Made by a program: the position numbers and the translations under genes | Origin: Ardenticatenaceae bacterium | GTDB taxonomy: Bacteria; Chloroflexota; Anaerolineae; Promineifilales; Promineifilaceae | Assembly (NCBI GenBank): GCA_020634565.1 | Contig: JACKBN010000025.1 | Coordinates: 1 to 33,011 of the forward strand | Direction of reading: 5' to 3' | DNA: 33,011 nt | Shown here: piece after piece, positions 31,372 to 33,011 of the stretch | Layout of the letters: every line of letters begins with the position of its first letter | Position numbering within the stretch: position 1 is the stretch's first letter | Notes under the pieces: model-generated | Databases searched by the model: none | The model's input: the letters and a program-made list of their open reading frames with translations, nothing else | Told to the model about the DNA's origin: nothing

Positions 31372-31400
31372 AGTATAGCACGTTTGTTTGAGGGTGTAAA
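31372..31400 (-). promoter_or_regulatory. Promoter of the MutL-like operon
   Basis: On the minus strand TTTACA, a 17-nt spacer and TATACT, with an extended -10 TGC before it. Each hexamer matches consensus at 5 of 6. The predicted start is near 31365, leaving about a 55-nt leader before the first gene. Confidence 0.7.
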
Positions 31401-31423
31401 GCTACGGGAAGCCCTCTAGGGCA

Positions 31424-31452
31424 TTGGTACTATGACGGCCGTACCGTATAAT
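31424..31452 (+). promoter_or_regulatory. Promoter of the lipid-kinase gene
   Basis: TTGGTA, a 17-nt spacer and a perfect TATAAT. It runs opposite to the MutL-like operon promoter. An ACGGCCGT palindrome (31435-31442) lies in the spacer between the hexamers. A leader of about 64 nt follows. Confidence 0.65.
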
Positions 31453-31522
31453 TAGCCCTTCCACTGATAACAATATAAGGTCAAAAGTGCGACCACCCAT
31501 TCCGCAATTATTGGAGAGGAAA

Positions 31523-32446
31523 ATGCGCGTACAAGTCATTTTAAACCCATGGGCAGATCGGGGCCGGGGAGCCCAACAGGCAGCACTCATTGAGCGCGTG
31601 GCGCAGCAATACGGCGGCGTCGATCTGGTGCAAACAGAGCGGCCCGGCCATGCCATTGAATTGGCCCGTCAAGCGGCCGACGCTGGTTATGATGTGGTGG
31701 TCGCCGCCGGGGGCGACGGCACAATCAGCGATGTGGTCAACGGGCTGATGCGCGGCAACAAGGCCATCGCCAAGCTGGGCATCATCCCCGTAGGCTCCGG
31801 CAACGATCTGGCCTGGAGCTTGAAGATTTCGACGGATGTAGAAACGGCCGTTCATCAACTATTTACCGGCCAACCCAAAACCATCGATCTGGCCCGCATC
31901 GAAGATGATCACGGCCGTTTTCGCATCGCAGACAACAACATCGGCATTGGTTTCGACGCGGTGGTGGTTATTGCCACAGAAAACATTACCCGCATCCACG
32001 GCTTTTTGATGTATTTAACGGCCGTTATCCGCACCATCACCACCTATTCCCAAATGCCCCAAATCACTGCCCACTTCGACGCTGAAAAAGTCGAGCAGAC
32101 CGTGATGATGATCTCGTTTGGCATAGGGCCACGCGGCGGCGGCGGCTTTTTGCTCACGCCAGACGCCAAACAAGATGACGATCTGGTAGACACCCTCACC
32201 GCCAGCAAAATGGGCCGCCTCAAAATGGTCAGCCTGCTGCTGGCCGTGTTCAACGGCACGCATATGCGTTCCAACCTGGTTACCATGCGCCAAAACAAGC
32301 AGATCCGCGTGCGCGCCGACCGCCCCTTGCCCATCCACATCGACGGCGAGGTGTTTGCCTACCCGCAAGACAACGTGCGCGAAGTCACCGTCACCAGCCT
32401 GCCCGCCGCCATTGAGGTGATTGTAAATGAGGAGATTAACGATTAG
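31523..32446 (+). CDS. Diacylglycerol-kinase-type lipid kinase (YegS/DgkB family)
   Basis: A 307-residue lipid kinase with a DAGK catalytic domain: MRVQVILNPWADRGRG at the N-terminus (usually NPxSGxG), GGDGT at residues 63-67 and the phosphate-binding GSGNDLA at 91-97. The C-terminal half has the usual beta-sandwich motifs: IGIGFDA, PRGGGGFLLTPDA (in place of GGG), IRVRADRPLPIHIDGE. Length is normal for the family. The ATG at 31523 is preceded by GGAGAGGA; an upstream GTG at 31487 is less likely. It would phosphorylate diacylglycerol or a related lipid at the membrane, recycling it to phosphatidate. Confidence 0.93.
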   Translation: MRVQVILNPWADRGRGAQQAALIERVAQQYGGVDLVQTERPGHAIELARQAADAGYDVVVAAGGDGTISDVVNGLMRGNKAIAKLGIIPVGSGNDLAWSLKISTDVETAVHQLFTGQPKTIDLARIEDDHGRFRIADNNIGIGFDAVVVIATENITRIHGFLMYLTAVIRTITTYSQMPQITAHFDAEKVEQTVMMISFGIGPRGGGGFLLTPDAKQDDDLVDTLTASKMGRLKMVSLLLAVFNGTHMRSNLVTMRQNKQIRVRADRPLPIHIDGEVFAYPQDNVREVTVTSLPAAIEVIVNEEIND

Positions 32447-32465
32447 AGATTGGAGATTTTGAGTG

Positions 32466-32861
32466 ATGAAGCTTGAGTATTTTGCTAATGGTTGCCAGGA
32501 TTGCCCACTCATTCTGATCTACGGTGCCGAGGAAACTGGAGCATTGAGTCTCAGTCAGGCACTTAGTCAGATTGCAACAGGTGCAGCTAATTTCGTAGAC
32601 GTTCAAGTTATGGCAAACTTTGATACCGTCAACGGCTGCAACCTGCGAATTCAAAACAGCAAGCACGAAGCAAATGGCGTTCAAATGACAGAAGAAAACT
32701 CCTTCATCTGGGCATTAACTGCTGATGAATGTGAAGATAAGATCGGCCTGCTTGAGCCATTTTCAAAGAGAACTGATGACGACACCGCTAAACATCGGCA
32801 TCAGTTTATGGAGCTCAATGGGGAAATAAAAGTTATTTTTTCAACAGATCGACAATGGTGA
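32466..32861 (+). CDS. Uncharacterised 131-residue protein
   Basis: It starts 19 nt after the lipid-kinase stop, at ATG 32466 or GTG 32463, with GGAG about 8-12 nt upstream, so it may be co-transcribed. The sequence has a Cys pair near the start (NGCQDCP), an alternating strand-helix pattern (LILIYGAEETGALSLSQALSQ) and a C-terminal ELNGEIKVIFSTD. I recognise no family. Codon use is more AT-rich than in neighbouring genes, which may point to recent acquisition. Confidence 0.65.
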   Translation: MKLEYFANGCQDCPLILIYGAEETGALSLSQALSQIATGAANFVDVQVMANFDTVNGCNLRIQNSKHEANGVQMTEENSFIWALTADECEDKIGLLEPFSKRTDDDTAKHRHQFMELNGEIKVIFSTDRQW

Positions 32862-32949
32862 ATTTGAACGGCCGTTTTGCCAATCCAAAATCGCTGCTGA
32901 ACGCCAAGAGATTGACAAAAGCAGAGGTTGGCTCTGAACAAATCAAAAC

Positions 32950-32992
32950 TCTCCTTGTCATTCCGAACGGAGTCTTCGAAGTGAGGAATCTT
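32950..32992. repeat. Interspersed TCATTCCGAA...GAGGAATCTT palindrome
   Basis: CTTGTCATTCCGAACGG...AAGTGAGGAATCTTA has complementary ends (ATTCC with GGAAT) and an internal CTTCGAAG. This resembles the interspersed TCATTCCGAGCGAAGCGAGGAAT-type repeats common in many bacterial genomes (recalled). It sits 90 nt after the last gene, near the window end. Confidence 0.6.
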
Positions 32993-33011
32993 ACATTTTT
33001 GCGAGCAGAAA

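Larger units (their letters stand above)
512..32875. repeat. Highly iterated palindrome ACGGCCGT dispersed over the whole window
   Basis: I counted about 60 exact copies by eye, roughly one per 560 bp; chance would give under one in 33 kb. They are mostly inside genes, on both sides of every operon, commonly extended to AACGGCCGTT. Near-copies (ACGGCCGC, GCGGCCGT, ACGGCCGA) are also frequent. In coding frames it often reads as Thr-Ala-Val. Confidence 0.92.

Noticed and set aside
32855..33011. Open plus-strand frame running to the window end (ATG 32855)
   Set aside because: It reads through the interspersed palindrome at 32950-32992 and shows no domain; it could be a real partial gene but is not supported.

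Overview
The window looks like chromosomal DNA of a Chloroflexota bacterium, probably Anaerolineae-like. This is inferred from gene content and style: a MutL-type actin-fold ATPase operon with zinc-ribbon and membrane proteins, a MoeA/substrate-binding-domain fusion, an LPXTG-type surface protein, a bacterial-cadherin adhesin and a sugar-phosphate (SPU-like) microcompartment locus. No rRNA or other species marker is present. I see no IS, phage or CRISPR.

Layout. (1) 1-2037, minus: the first 679 codons of a secreted repeat adhesin that runs off the left edge. (2) 2295-5361, minus: a PHP-family phosphoesterase and a MoeA-type molybdopterin protein, followed by tRNA-Lys with its own promoter and terminator. 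(3) 5715-15011, plus: signal peptidase I, then a bacterial microcompartment (BMC) cluster of rpiB-like gene, deoC, small zinc-finger gene, BMC-T, BMC-H, BMC-P, nucleotidyltransferase, CoA-acylating aldehyde dehydrogenase, unknown gene, receiver-ParA/MinD fusion, second BMC-T and second BMC-P. (4) 14988-21783, minus: GNAT acetyltransferase, DinB-like protein, CHAT caspase-like protease, two small membrane proteins and a duplicated hybrid histidine kinase. (5) 22177-31311, minus: LPXTG-type protein, KOW-domain protein, MutL-like ATPase, membrane protein, giant acidic zinc-ribbon protein, and three more membrane-associated or unknown proteins, apparently led by one promoter at 31372-31400. (6) 31523 to the end, plus: a diacylglycerol-kinase-like lipid kinase, an unknown small gene and an interspersed palindrome.

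How the BMC genes fit together: DeoC would split 2-deoxyribose-5-phosphate into glyceraldehyde-3-phosphate and acetaldehyde, and the aldehyde dehydrogenase would turn acetaldehyde into acetyl-CoA. The RpiB-like protein would handle a pentose phosphate. All three enzymes carry a short amphipathic N-terminal helix plus linker, typical of encapsulation peptides. The shell set is complete (one hexamer, two trimers, two pentamers). No alcohol dehydrogenase or PduL-type phosphotransacylase is seen, so cofactor recycling is unexplained. The zinc-finger protein, nucleotidyltransferase, 178-residue protein and ParA-like fusion are the least explained members.

Two genome-scale patterns stand out. The palindrome ACGGCCGT occurs about 60 times by manual count where under one is expected, resembling the HIP1 palindrome of cyanobacteria. 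In addition, degenerate AT/GC-mixed palindromic repeats fill most spacers of the BMC cluster, and one similar element lies in frame inside the moeA-like gene.
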